Positions 28,348 through 38,400 of a stretch of DNA of 64,000 bases are shown here, in pieces. The notes under the pieces are model-generated. The model saw nothing but the letters and a program-made list of their open reading frames with translations. It had not been told where the DNA came from and searched no databases. The position numbers and the translations under genes are program-made. The stretch covers positions 1-64,000 of the forward strand of contig RSEH01000182.1 in the NCBI GenBank assembly GCA_006503475.1, written 5' to 3'. This DNA is from Stentor roeselii (lineage: Eukaryota; Ciliophora; Heterotrichea; Heterotrichida; Stentoridae). Each line of letters starts with the position of its first letter. Position 1 is the stretch's first letter.

Positions 28348-28734
28348 ATTAAGTAATATATGGTGGAAAATATTTTTACTAGATGGAGTTCAATGAATGG
28401 AGTAGATCATTGAGAATTGATATAAATTGCAGGGATTTTTGATCTGAGGATATATAAAAAAATTTTGATATCTATTTACAGTAGAATTTTATTCACTTAA
28501 TAACTCTCCAGGAATATACATAAAAAGAATATAAATGAATTCATCAAATCCATTTCTCCCTAATAATCATTCCAAAGCTCCAATCAAAACCACCTAAAAC
28601 CCTTAAACCTCCCAAAAACCCACCCAAATCAACCAATAAAAAAATCCTCCCAAAAAAAAATCCCAAAAAACAGCCAAAATCCAACAATGCAATAAAACGG
28701 ATATGGTTTCCTAAACATCACAATAATAAATACA
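28348..28734. promoter_or_regulatory. Copine upstream region with strongly G-depleted C/A tract
   Basis: A 387-bp gap between the PUB-like gene and the copine gene. From about 28560 to 28690 the plus (coding) strand is nearly pure A, C and T, with only two or three G residues and many CCCAAA or CCTCC runs. Such G-poor leaders recur upstream of other genes here. No open frame. A promoter or leader role is inferred from position only. Confidence 0.45.
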
Positions 28735-30699
28735 ATGGTCGAGCATTCATCTCACCACAGCAGCAAAGTAGAGTTATTCCTATCGGCAAAGCAGCTAAAA
28801 GACCGAGACGCCTTCACCAAAAGTGACCCATACTGCGTGATATTCTCCGAGTCTTCCCCATCTCACTTCACCGAGCTTTCTAGAACCGAAGTAAAAAAAG
28901 ACGACTTGAATCCAGTCTGGTCGACATCATTAGTTCTCGACTACCACTTCGAATTAGCAGTCCACTTGAAGTTCCAGGTCCTTGACCACGACGAGTCCAA
29001 GCCAGACGACCTCGGCTCAGTCTTAGTGAGTCTTGGCGACCTGGTTGCGAAAGGAACCTCTTCACTATCATTGCCAAGTGGAGGTCAGTTGATAGTCCGA
29101 GTTCAACAGTTCAACTTTTCAAGAGAAGCTTTTGTGTTTCACTTACGAGGTCTTCATCTTGACAAGAAAGACACTTTTGGAAAGTCAGACCCTTTCTTCC
29201 TCGTCTATCGACATGTCCATGATAATGAATGGGCTGAAGTGTATAAAAGTGAATATGTTCCTGATACTCTTGACCCTGTTTGGAAGCCTTTTGAGTTGAG
29301 GGAACAGGTGTTGTGTAACAGTGACAGAAATCGTCCTATTAAATTTGAAGTTTTTGACTGGGATAGGAACTCTGACCCGGAGTTGATTGGAGTTCATCAG
29401 ACCAACTTGGCACAGTTGTTGGCACCTGGATATCGATTCCACTTGAAACACCCTAAGAAGGATAAACCTTCTGGAGAACTGGAAATTACTCAGGTCGTTG
29501 TTAAGAGATATCTCACTTTTATTGACTATCTCTGGGCCGGAGTTCATATTTCTTTAAGTGTTGCTATTGACTTCACTGCTAGTAATAAAGAACCAAGTGA
29601 TCCTCATAGTTTGCATAGAATTGCGAATAACTTCTGGAATGATTATCAACAAGCTATTTGGGAAGTTGGAGGAATTTTACAGGCTTATGATGCTGATCAT
29701 CTTTATCCTGTTTTTGGATTTGGTGGATGTCCGAGACAAGGAGAACCCACTAGTCATTGTTTCCCGTTGACTGGAAATATCGCGAATCCTTACGTTCATA
29801 AAGTTGAAGGAGTACTCGATGTATATTCCTCAGCTTTAAAAGTAGTAGAGTTATCAGGTCCAACTCATTTCCACCACATCATAAACCAAACAATATCCGT
29901 GGCAAAAACGACTCCTCCTCACTCTCAATACTACATCCTTCTGATCCTAACCGACGGAGCCATCATGGACATGCAAGAGACAATCGACAGCATCGTGACC
30001 GCCTCTCACTTGCCGATCAGCATAATCATCATAGGCATCGGCGATGCTGTATTCGACAGCATGGTCACTTTAGACGCTGATAAAAAACGTCTAAAAGACT
30101 CTCATGGAAAAGAAGCCGCCAGAGACATTGTCCAGTTCGTGTCTTTCAAGAAGTTCGGAGGCAATGCAATCCGACTTACCACTGAAGTCCTTCGAGAAAT
30201 ACCTCATCAACTGACTGAATTTATGAGGATTATTAATTATGTACCTGAGGCTCAGACTATCATTCAGAAGAGGGATGAAGTCAAAGTTGTCGTCAGTCAG
30301 GAAGAGGAGGCACATCATCGGCATAGACATCACCATCAAGATGGCACCGTCACCGTAACAGAAACCCATTCTAAAGGCGAAGAACATAAAGTTGAAGCTG
30401 TTGTGCATATAGAAGGAAGCTCAGAACATCATCATCGTCATAGACACCACCACAACGATGGCACGGTCACCGTAACAGAAACCCAATCAAAAGGTGAAGA
30501 ACATAAGGCTGAAACCGTTGTTGAAGTAGAAGGAAGCTCAGAGCATCATCATCGCCATCGACATCATCATCGTGATGGATCAGTTACTGTTACTGAATCA
30601 ACTACTCATGAAGGATCAACTGAAAAGAAGGAAGGTGAAGTGAAGGAAGGTGAAGAATACCATCATCATAGACACCATCACCACACTCATGACTCTTAA
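28735..30699 (+). CDS. Copine with histidine-rich repeat tail
   Basis: A 654-residue copine: two C2 domains (about 7-130 and 135-265) and a copine-type vWA domain (about 280-500). The C2 loops keep calcium-binding Asp residues (KDRDAFTKSDPYC with LDHDESKPDD; KKDTFGKSDPFF with FDWDRNSD). The vWA part contains FTASNKEPSDPHSLH and YYILLILTDGAIMDMQET, both typical for copines, which dock on membranes in response to calcium. Beyond the usual end (about residue 525) is an unusual tail of three tandem 39-residue units, HHHRHRHHHxDGTVTVTE followed by SKGEEHK and an acidic linker, ending in another His cluster. Total length exceeds typical copines (about 540-560) by roughly the tail. The tail could bind zinc, copper or nickel, or sense pH. 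Single exon. Confidence 0.96.
   Translation: MVEHSSHHSSKVELFLSAKQLKDRDAFTKSDPYCVIFSESSPSHFTELSRTEVKKDDLNPVWSTSLVLDYHFELAVHLKFQVLDHDESKPDDLGSVLVSLGDLVAKGTSSLSLPSGGQLIVRVQQFNFSREAFVFHLRGLHLDKKDTFGKSDPFFLVYRHVHDNEWAEVYKSEYVPDTLDPVWKPFELREQVLCNSDRNRPIKFEVFDWDRNSDPELIGVHQTNLAQLLAPGYRFHLKHPKKDKPSGELEITQVVVKRYLTFIDYLWAGVHISLSVAIDFTASNKEPSDPHSLHRIANNFWNDYQQAIWEVGGILQAYDADHLYPVFGFGGCPRQGEPTSHCFPLTGNIANPYVHKVEGVLDVYSSALKVVELSGPTHFHHIINQTISVAKTTPPHSQYYILLILTDGAIMDMQETIDSIVTASHLPISIIIIGIGDAVFDSMVTLDADKKRLKDSHGKEAARDIVQFVSFKKFGGNAIRLTTEVLREIPHQLTEFMRIINYVPEAQTIIQKRDEVKVVVSQEEEAHHRHRHHHQDGTVTVTETHSKGEEHKVEAVVHIEGSSEHHHRHRHHHNDGTVTVTETQSKGEEHKAETVVEVEGSSEHHHRHRHHHRDGSVTVTESTTHEGSTEKKEGEVKEGEEYHHHRHHHHTHDS
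30310..30610 (+). repeat. Tandem 117-bp coding repeat (His-rich copine tail)
   Basis: Three in-frame units of 117 bp (39 codons) start near 30310, 30427 and 30544. Each opens with CAT/CAC-rich codons for a nine-residue His/Arg block and continues with the TVTVTE block. Units 1 and 2 are close copies; unit 3 diverges in its second half. The exact codon phase shows duplication within the gene. Confidence 0.9.
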
Positions 30700-32132
30700 T
30701 TAACTAGTCGCCTAGATAGAATCTTTGAATTCCTTCTTTAAAAAATAAGTTCCAAATTCATGAACTTTTAAATTAATGTCTTGTATAAATATTGATTTTA
30801 CCTAGATTCACTTCGATAGCTACTCTTTGTTCTTTCGCATCGGTACAATTAGATTCGAATCCAAAACCAGAAGACTTTCATTTTTCAGATCAGCTGACTT
30901 TCAACCAATAGAATTAAATTTATTGATATTAGATTGAATTTCAATATTCTTCAAGAAACTTAAGCTCTTAAATCAGTGGTTTTACCAGTTTCAATTCAAA
31001 AGTCACGTTAAATAAACTTTGTATATATTTTTAGGAGAATCTTGTTTTTCATAGGTACTTTACAAAAAAACAATGACATCAAAGGTTTATTCGCAAGGCC
31101 TTTCAAAAAAAAGCCTTCAGCCATGGCCTTTTGATCCTTATGACAATTTTGATGTTGAGAGAATTTCATGCTTTCCTCTGCACATAATATTCCTAATAAA
31201 AGCACCAAGGGCTAAACCTTTTCTTTCCTATATCTGTCACAGCTATCAATCCTTATCATTATGTTGATTTTACATACTGATTTCCTTAGCACCTTTAAAA
31301 GTTGATTTAATATCATTAAATATTTAAAAGAGACCAAAGGTCTAGATAATTCAATAATAAGGCGTTGCAAGTTTTAAAAGATTTCCGTTCACATCCTATT
31401 TCAATCAAAAAAATCAAAAATCCTAAGAAAAACAATAAAATCTTTAGTCTTCTCACATAGCCAGTCTCAAAAATGAAAAAAGCCAGATAAGTCTCCCTAC
31501 ATCCACGACTCAAAAGCTGTCATCAGTAATATATAACTAAAAAAAGACCACGCTAAATCAAGATATGCTAATTCGTCCAGTCATCCAAAACTTTTGACTG
31601 CCCTTCACGGCAGGTATCGAGTTAGAAGACTCCAAAGATAACTGCTCTGCAAAAAGTGAATCTTGTTCAAAGAAGTCATGAATTTCGTGCTTGACCGAAA
31701 GATGTACTTGTCTCTTTCACCTTAGAAGCCCTTGAAGACTTGGGCTGGTTCCGACCATTATCATCCTGCTTGGGGTTGATTAAAGGAAAGAAATTGATAT
31801 CTAAAAATATACCAAGTATTTATTGTTTATATAAATCTTTTCACCTTAAAGCAGCACAGAATTTCTTATAACATAAAAATCTTGCGTATATCGAGTCTTT
31901 CGAGGTTGCAAAAAATATTTTAATTTTATAGGGAAAGATCTACACTTAAATAGAATTCAAATAATCTCCTGCATGAAATAATTGCGTCGTATACCCGTTG
32001 ATAAGACAGGGATTATATAATCGCGATAAAATCTAGAATTTATTTAAAATCCTTTGAATAATATCACATTAGCGCCTTGTTTAAAACTTATACTAAGTAC
32101 TCCATTTTAGTTTAAAACGGATTCTAATAATA
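30700..32132. other. Long intergenic region with possible gene relics
   Basis: A 1.43-kb stretch without a convincing gene. Short frames at 31008-31208 (minus), 31073-31267 (plus) and 31316-31513 (minus) have no motif and overlap one another. A GC-richer part at 31558-31815 contains coding-like minus-strand text broken between frames (listed separately). The rest is AT-rich. No tRNA or other structured RNA was recognised. Confidence 0.5.
31558..31815 (-). pseudogene. Possible relic of an unknown coding sequence
   Basis: On the minus strand, one frame reads INPKQDDNGRNQPKSSRASK ... SFGQARNS and then stops, while the next frame continues with coding-like text HDFFEQDSLFAEQLSLESSN ... FWMTGRISIS before a stop. 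The switch occurs near 31680, and there is no 15-nt GT...TAG intron there to explain it. Composition (Ser, Lys and Gln-rich, higher GC than flanks) resembles local coding DNA. It could be a decayed gene, a terminal exon missing its partner, or chance. No family recognised. Confidence 0.28.
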
Positions 32133-34664
32133 ATGCCTTATACACTAAAATTCCTTCCAAGCGTCTTGGTCATCCTAGCGACCTTATCCTTTCTTGTCTT
32201 ACTTTCCCTGGTCTCAGTTTCGAATCAAGACCAGCAAATCCAAGAATCCTCTCCAGGGCCTTCAGTCCCTCAAAAAGATCAGAAAGTTTACATCCTCGAA
32301 AAAGGTTTCGAGGTAGAATTGAAATTAGATGAAACATTTCACCCATGGAAAGACGAAGAACCCGTATTCGCGGGAGTGTCTTCACAGTTGCTATTCCTCG
32401 AAGCGTCAATAACCGACAACCTGACTGAATGCATTCCGATCGGCTTCGGTTACACAAAAGAAGAATCAGACAAACTCTTCGATCCTCTGGCTTCTTACCC
32501 TGACTGTTCATTAGAAACTCCATCTTCAATAAAGATAGAAGGTTCGAAACTGATGAAAACATGTGAAAACATGCATTACTCTTTAGGAAAACCGCCAAAT
32601 GAAGAAATGTTTGGCAGAGTCTCTTATGACTTGAAATGGACTCCAATGACTACTGATTTCATTGAAACAGGAAATCGAGAATATGTTTTCATTAAATGTG
32701 GAGAAAAACGAGAAGCTGCTGTTTTTTTGAAAAGAAATGAAAAAGCTGCACAAAGGGCTAAACAATTAACTGAGGATCATCGAAAAGCTTTAGGAGTTCA
32801 GGGAAAACATCGGCCTTTAACTGTTTTTATGATGGTTTTTGACTCGGTTTCAAGGAGGCATATGTATAGAAGCTTTCCAAGGACTATGGAGTTCTTGAAT
32901 GCGTCGCTTAGTTATGGCGAGTACTCTAATCATTTCTCGGCTTATGACTTTTTGATTAATCATGCACATGGAGAAAATACTATTCCGAATATGGTTCCTT
33001 ATTTGTTTGGGTATAGCTTCAAGTATCATAAACAGAGACTTGGAAATAGAACTCATCTTAATCCTGAGGACTCTGAATTTTTCTTGAATATTCAGAAGGA
33101 TTCTATTTGGAAACAGTTTGAAAAAATGGGGTTTATGACTATGTTTGGATTTGATATCATTTGGGACTTCTTGGTCCCTGCAGTAGGAAGAGTAATAAAG
33201 ACCGACCACGTTTTCACCAACTTCTGGAAAGGTGCAAGTAAAGTATTCGGAACAGACAACTACATAAACGAGCAATGTTGTTTCGGAAGCCACGATTCGC
33301 ACCACTACATGCTCCAATACGCATCTTCCTACCTAAAAGAATACGAAGGTATAAACCGTTTCGGTTACGTTCACATCACAACAGCCCACGAGAAATCCGG
33401 CACAATAATAAAAACCGTCGACGACGACCTTCTCGACTTCATGAAAGACCTTCTTCACTTCTACAATAGTCGAAACGAAGACTTAGTCTTCATCATGGCA
33501 GGTGATCACGGGAAACATGTAAGTGAAACTGACTTCGTCAAGCCAGGCTGGCTTGAAAACTTCCTTCCAGGGCAAATCGTGATCACCAACAAAGACCTGA
33601 TGAGAAGACTCGGCTCTGATTCAGTTTTTCGAATCAATACTCAAAGACTCGTCACTCGGCCTGATTGGCATCTGACTTTGAAGCACTTGTCTTTAGCGCC
33701 TTATGGAAAACTCAGTGCTAAAAGTGGAATTTATAATCATTGGAAGACTTTAACCGACTCGGACTTCGCAGTTTCTTTGTTGCTTCAGCAGGTCTCTAGT
33801 CTTCGCACTTGTCAAGATATGGACATTGAGGAGTACTTTTGTGTATGTGCGCCTTATGAAGAGATTCCTGCTGAGGACGTGAATAGTGACCCTTATATAA
33901 AGCATCTGGTTAATTATGGATTTGAATCAACGATTAACTCACCTAAACATGAACTTTGTAGAAAACTTAGCTTTAAACAAATCACTTATGCTGCTGTTAG
34001 AGATTTAGCAGAAGGGTTGAAAATTTATAGACTTAGACTGACTGTTAATGAAAATCCGGATGTTGTTATTGAAATGTATGCAAGTGTCTTCCTTGGTATG
34101 TATGAAAGTAAGTTTAGAAAAATTGATTATGGAGGAATGTCGGTGAAAAATCTTCCTGGAAATTTGAAACAAGCTGAAAAAATGCAACTTTTGAAAATTG
34201 TTAGAATTGATGAATATGCCGGGTTTATGGAAGAATTTTCGGTTGCTTTGCAACAGAAACCTACTTTTTGTGTACCTTTCATGCCTGGAGAACTAGGCGT
34301 GAAACACTTGGAAAATCAAGAAATGACTGATACTATTGAAAAAATTACACAGGATATTGTTGTTAGGGTCGCGGAAGAAGGGAATAGTTGTTTTGAAGAA
34401 TGTAGAAAATTTGAACAGATTTGTCAACCTTGGGCTGTTCAACTGTTGAGTAATCCTGAAGTTTTTAAAAAGAGTTGGACTAGAATGGAAAATGTTAGAG
34501 TTTTGAAAGGAAGAAATCAAGAAAGTATTGATTTTAAGAAATTTCAAGAAAATTATTCGGATTTTCTGGGAATGAAAAATGATACGATTTATTATTCAAG
34601 CTCGAAACCAACTTGTCACACAAAAATATCTTCTGGGCTGTTGTTTTGTCCTTGCAAGGCTTAA
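32133..34664 (+). CDS. DUF229 family protein (alkaline-phosphatase/sulfatase fold), membrane-anchored
   Basis: An 843-residue protein with a signal anchor near the N-terminus (SVLVILATLSFLVLLSLVSV), giving a type II membrane layout with a lumenal or extracellular body. The DUF229 domain (about 225-560) shows VFMMVFDSVSRRHMYRSFPRTM, HGENTIPNMVPYLFGY, WKQFEKMGFMTMFGFD and the metal-site motif IMAGDHGKH near residue 454. This places it in the alkaline phosphatase superfamily, whose members carry two metal ions; the substrate of DUF229 proteins is unknown. A C-terminal region of about 270 residues with paired cysteines follows (CVCAPYEE, CFEECRKFEQICQPW). No intron. Isolated by large AT-rich gaps on both sides. 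Confidence 0.9.
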   Translation: MPYTLKFLPSVLVILATLSFLVLLSLVSVSNQDQQIQESSPGPSVPQKDQKVYILEKGFEVELKLDETFHPWKDEEPVFAGVSSQLLFLEASITDNLTECIPIGFGYTKEESDKLFDPLASYPDCSLETPSSIKIEGSKLMKTCENMHYSLGKPPNEEMFGRVSYDLKWTPMTTDFIETGNREYVFIKCGEKREAAVFLKRNEKAAQRAKQLTEDHRKALGVQGKHRPLTVFMMVFDSVSRRHMYRSFPRTMEFLNASLSYGEYSNHFSAYDFLINHAHGENTIPNMVPYLFGYSFKYHKQRLGNRTHLNPEDSEFFLNIQKDSIWKQFEKMGFMTMFGFDIIWDFLVPAVGRVIKTDHVFTNFWKGASKVFGTDNYINEQCCFGSHDSHHYMLQYASSYLKEYEGINRFGYVHITTAHEKSGTIIKTVDDDLLDFMKDLLHFYNSRNEDLVFIMAGDHGKHVSETDFVKPGWLENFLPGQIVITNKDLMRRLGSDSVFRINTQRLVTRPDWHLTLKHLSLAPYGKLSAKSGIYNHWKTLTDSDFAVSLLLQQVSSLRTCQDMDIEEYFCVCAPYEEIPAEDVNSDPYIKHLVNYGFESTINSPKHELCRKLSFKQITYAAVRDLAEGLKIYRLRLTVNENPDVVIEMYASVFLGMYESKFRKIDYGGMSVKNLPGNLKQAEKMQLLKIVRIDEYAGFMEEFSVALQQKPTFCVPFMPGELGVKHLENQEMTDTIEKITQDIVVRVAEEGNSCFEECRKFEQICQPWAVQLLSNPEVFKKSWTRMENVRVLKGRNQESIDFKKFQENYSDFLGMKNDTIYYSSSKPTCHTKISSGLLFCPCKA

Positions 34665-35441
34665 GTTCTAGATAATAATTTTATTTATAAGTTTTTAGGT
34701 TGGGTTGTTGATTGGTTTCTTCTGGGAGAAAATATTTTGAGATAATTATAAGGTTCGTTACGAATACTTTAAAGGTAGATTACTTGATAAATATAATATG
34801 GTTTTCCCAATAATTTGTTACAGAGTACCTAAAAATTGAATAAGTATTTGATATAATCTGACATATTCCTAAAATTAAAACTTAGCTAGTATTTAAAGAA
34901 TTACTATAAAAGTCCTAGATGATTGATAAGTGGGATTATTTTTTATAGATTAATATCTCATTTAAAGATGCGTATTCTCTTTTCTAGGTAGTACAAAAAC
35001 TTATTAAATTTGAATGATATCTTGATTTTACTATATAAAGCTTGTTTCTACAAAAATATGATAGATACTTAGGTATTAAATAGAAAATTTCTGCTAAAGA
35101 CGATTGAAATAGGTATGAATGAATAATCCTTATTATTAAAATTAAAAATACATAAAGGAATATATTATTATATAAAGAAATCTTTTAAATAGACCCCTTT
35201 AGATAAGAATATTTTATTATACTTTAATGATTATAGGTGAAGCTGTGCTCTCATCAAATCACTTACAAAAAAAGTAACTATAAACATCTAAAACAATTGA
35301 TATTCCAAAATATTAATCTAAATTAAAAATCCATTTTTCAGAAATAACCAAAGAAATAAAAACTTAAGAGACCTTCCTTAATTATATATCCTCAAAATAC
35401 GACAACTAATATCAATTGAAAATAAACCTCTTCATTCAAAC
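34665..35441. other. AT-rich intergenic region, nothing recognised
   Basis: A 777-bp gap between the convergent DUF229 gene and the WD40-channel gene. It is very AT-rich, with many stops in all frames and no structured-RNA signature that I can see. Confidence 0.55.
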
Positions 35442-38400
35442 CTAATTATTACTAGCTAAAAATGTCATAATCCTGTCAATCCCACTTTGAATTCCACTGA
35501 TTTTTCCATCAAGTTCCATAACCTTCTGATTAATTTCATTATGACTACAATCAACTTTCCTCCCAAGTGCATCAATTTTAAGGTCAAAATCAGTCTGAGT
35601 CAATTTAAGAATTTCCAAAACATTTTCATTTCCAGCAGGACTATTCATAATCTTAACTAAATTTTCCTGAACAGGTAATATTTTTTCCTCAATAAACTGT
35701 TGAGTTTCAATAATCTTTTCATTAATTTTTTCCCCAAACCTATTCTGATTTTCAGAGAAGACCTGAGTAACTTTTTCTATTTTTTTTTCCATATAAATCA
35801 TCCTCCCTTCCCAAGACTCTTGCATTCCAGCAGAAGCGAAAGATTTCATAACATGCATGAAAAAGTTCGAGTTTATTTCCCTATTCCAAAACATCATCTG
35901 TTGTATTTCCAGACTAAGAATTGCTTTTTCTTTATAGTCAATGATATTTTTTTCTACTTGGAACTGGTCATGTGAGTCTCCAAGAATAGAGACTAATAAA
36001 TTTAGCATCACGATTACATTGATCATTGTCGCGATTATATAAACTGCTTTGAGTAAAGCTGGAGCCTCTTCAGTCATGTCGTAGCTGCCGAAGTTTAACT
36101 TGTAGGGAGTCATCCATAGTGTTTCGAATGTTACTGAAATAGCCTTTCCGTCGCTTACCATCACCATTGAACCGAAGGTGATTATTGCGTAGCTTAACAT
36201 TATTACGAAGAATTTTGTGTCGCTTACTGAACGGAGGATTAAACGCACGTAGTAACGAGTACCGTCGAATAAACGAAAAGCTGTCAGTCCTCGTAAGAAG
36301 TTTGTGAAAATTACTAACCATAGTAAAGGTCGCCATGATATACTGAAAATTATCCATGTAAAAGTTGAGAGGATTCTTAGCATGTCGAATATGTTCCAGG
36401 TGTCTGTGAAGTATTCGAACTTTTGGATTGCGATTTGGATTCCTTCCCAAGCAACCAATAGTATATTAATCAAAACAAAAATTGAAACATAAAACCAATT
36501 ATCACTATTCTTATCACCATCAGGTCCCGATTCATCAATCAACACAAGTATCAAAGCAATATTAACAAAAAGTAATAAAGAATACCCAATAGTCCAGTAC
36601 TTAACTCTATTCCATTGAAATTGAATATAATTCTGAATAATTTCAGTTTCAAAGATCTGACTGTCAGAGCATTCAAGAATCGAATTCAACAAGTTAATGA
36701 CTTCTGAAGATCCTACCTGAGAAGGAAGTTCAAACAGACTAAAATCAAACTGAATTGGAATTTCTTCTAAATGCTCTTCATCTTTTTGCTCTTCATTTAA
36801 TAAAGATGGAGTTTCATTCAAACTTGGAAGAAAAGTTGAACTGAACTGAATCCTTGGCAAGGAAACGGAAAGTTTAGAAAAAAAAACTGGACTTGTTTGA
36901 ATCATCACGTTTAAGAAGTCTTTTAAATGAACTGAAGAGTTTGAAATTATCATTGTAAAATCGTGTCGAAGAGAGTAAATCGAACTGAAACATTCAAGTT
37001 GTTTTGATTCTTCTATTGATTTGCAGAGGTAGTTTAAAATTAAATCTGCACAGTTTTGGTGCTTTTTTATTATTGCGTAGTATATCGGGGATCTACTGAA
37101 TCGATCAGGCCGGATCAGAGTAGGTTGAGTCAACAAGTTTTCAATAATATCATCCCTTCCATTAAAGCAAAGTACATGAAGAATAGTGAATTTATATTGA
37201 GTAAAAGAAACTTGACTCACTGTTTTAGACATAAAAGAATACTCATCACTTCTAATATTTTCATAAATATTGTAAAAAACTAATTTATCCTGACAATAAG
37301 GATCAAAAGTATTCTTAATACTCCAATTTTCCCTTTCCACATTCTTCAAAATAGTATTCAAAGTTCTATTACTAGTATAATAATTCTTAAAATCCCAAAG
37401 TTTCAAGGCCTGATCAGCTGATCCAGTCAACAAATAATTATTTCCCATGATAGCAAGTGAAGTGATACTATCAGAATGAGCTCTAAATGAAAATTCAACA
37501 CATTTTTCTTTTAAATCCCAAATCTTAACCAAACAATCATCACCTCCACTGATAAGTCTTTCCTGATCCTCACTTTCACAGATCGCGACAACTTTTCCAG
37601 TATGTCCAAACAAGAAAAAATTTTCATTCCCATAAAGAAAATCCCAAATCTTAATCGAAGAATCTTCCGACCCAGTCGCTAAAAGTGTTTCATTTCTTAT
37701 CAAAGCAGAGCAAATCACAGGTCCTTTATGATTTTTCATCACTTTCAATTCAGACCTTTCAGCAATATCCCAAATTTTAATAGTTTTATCAAATGACGTG
37801 CTGATTATCCAGTTATTTTGAGAGAAAAGTAATAAACTTTGTATTGCTCTACGATGTCCACTCAAAGTGAACTTTAAACGTTCTTTATCTTTCCACTGAG
37901 GAGATTCTGAAGGTAGTCCAGAAATATCCCAAATCTTGATACTTGAGTCTAAACCGCCACTTATTCCAATATTAAGGTCTTGAGTCACTTCTACCGCACT
38001 AATCGAATTTGTATGACCCGGCAAGCCACAGCTGATATTTTTCTCCAAGTCAAAAACAATGAAATTTTTATCTCCTCCTCCAGCGACCATGACAGTTCCA
38101 TTAGAATGAACCCTTAAATCACTGATAAAAGTATTAGAAACAACGAAGTATTTACAAAATTTGTTGGTAAGAGCATCATAAACACAAACACTCCCGTTGG
38201 ACATGCCAATATAAAAAAAATCATGAAACCTTCGAATCACGTAGGCTGTGGCCGAAGGCCACAGCATGACAGTCTTTTGACGACATGTTTCAATGTCCCA
38301 TAATGTTAAACTCTTGTCACTTGCTGCAATTAATAAAGAGTCACTGCATAACTCAATTGCTCCGAAAATATTAAAACTCGCTGCAATGCAAGAGGCTTTT

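Noticed and set aside
30845-30870. GATTCGAATCC resembling a tRNA B box
   Set aside because: The flanks cannot form a T-stem (TTAGA against CCAAA), and no matching A box or acceptor stem lies upstream.
31008-31513. Three overlapping short frames of about 65 codons on both strands
   Set aside because: They overlap in part on opposite strands, have no recognisable motif or conserved pattern, and no splice site links them into a longer gene.
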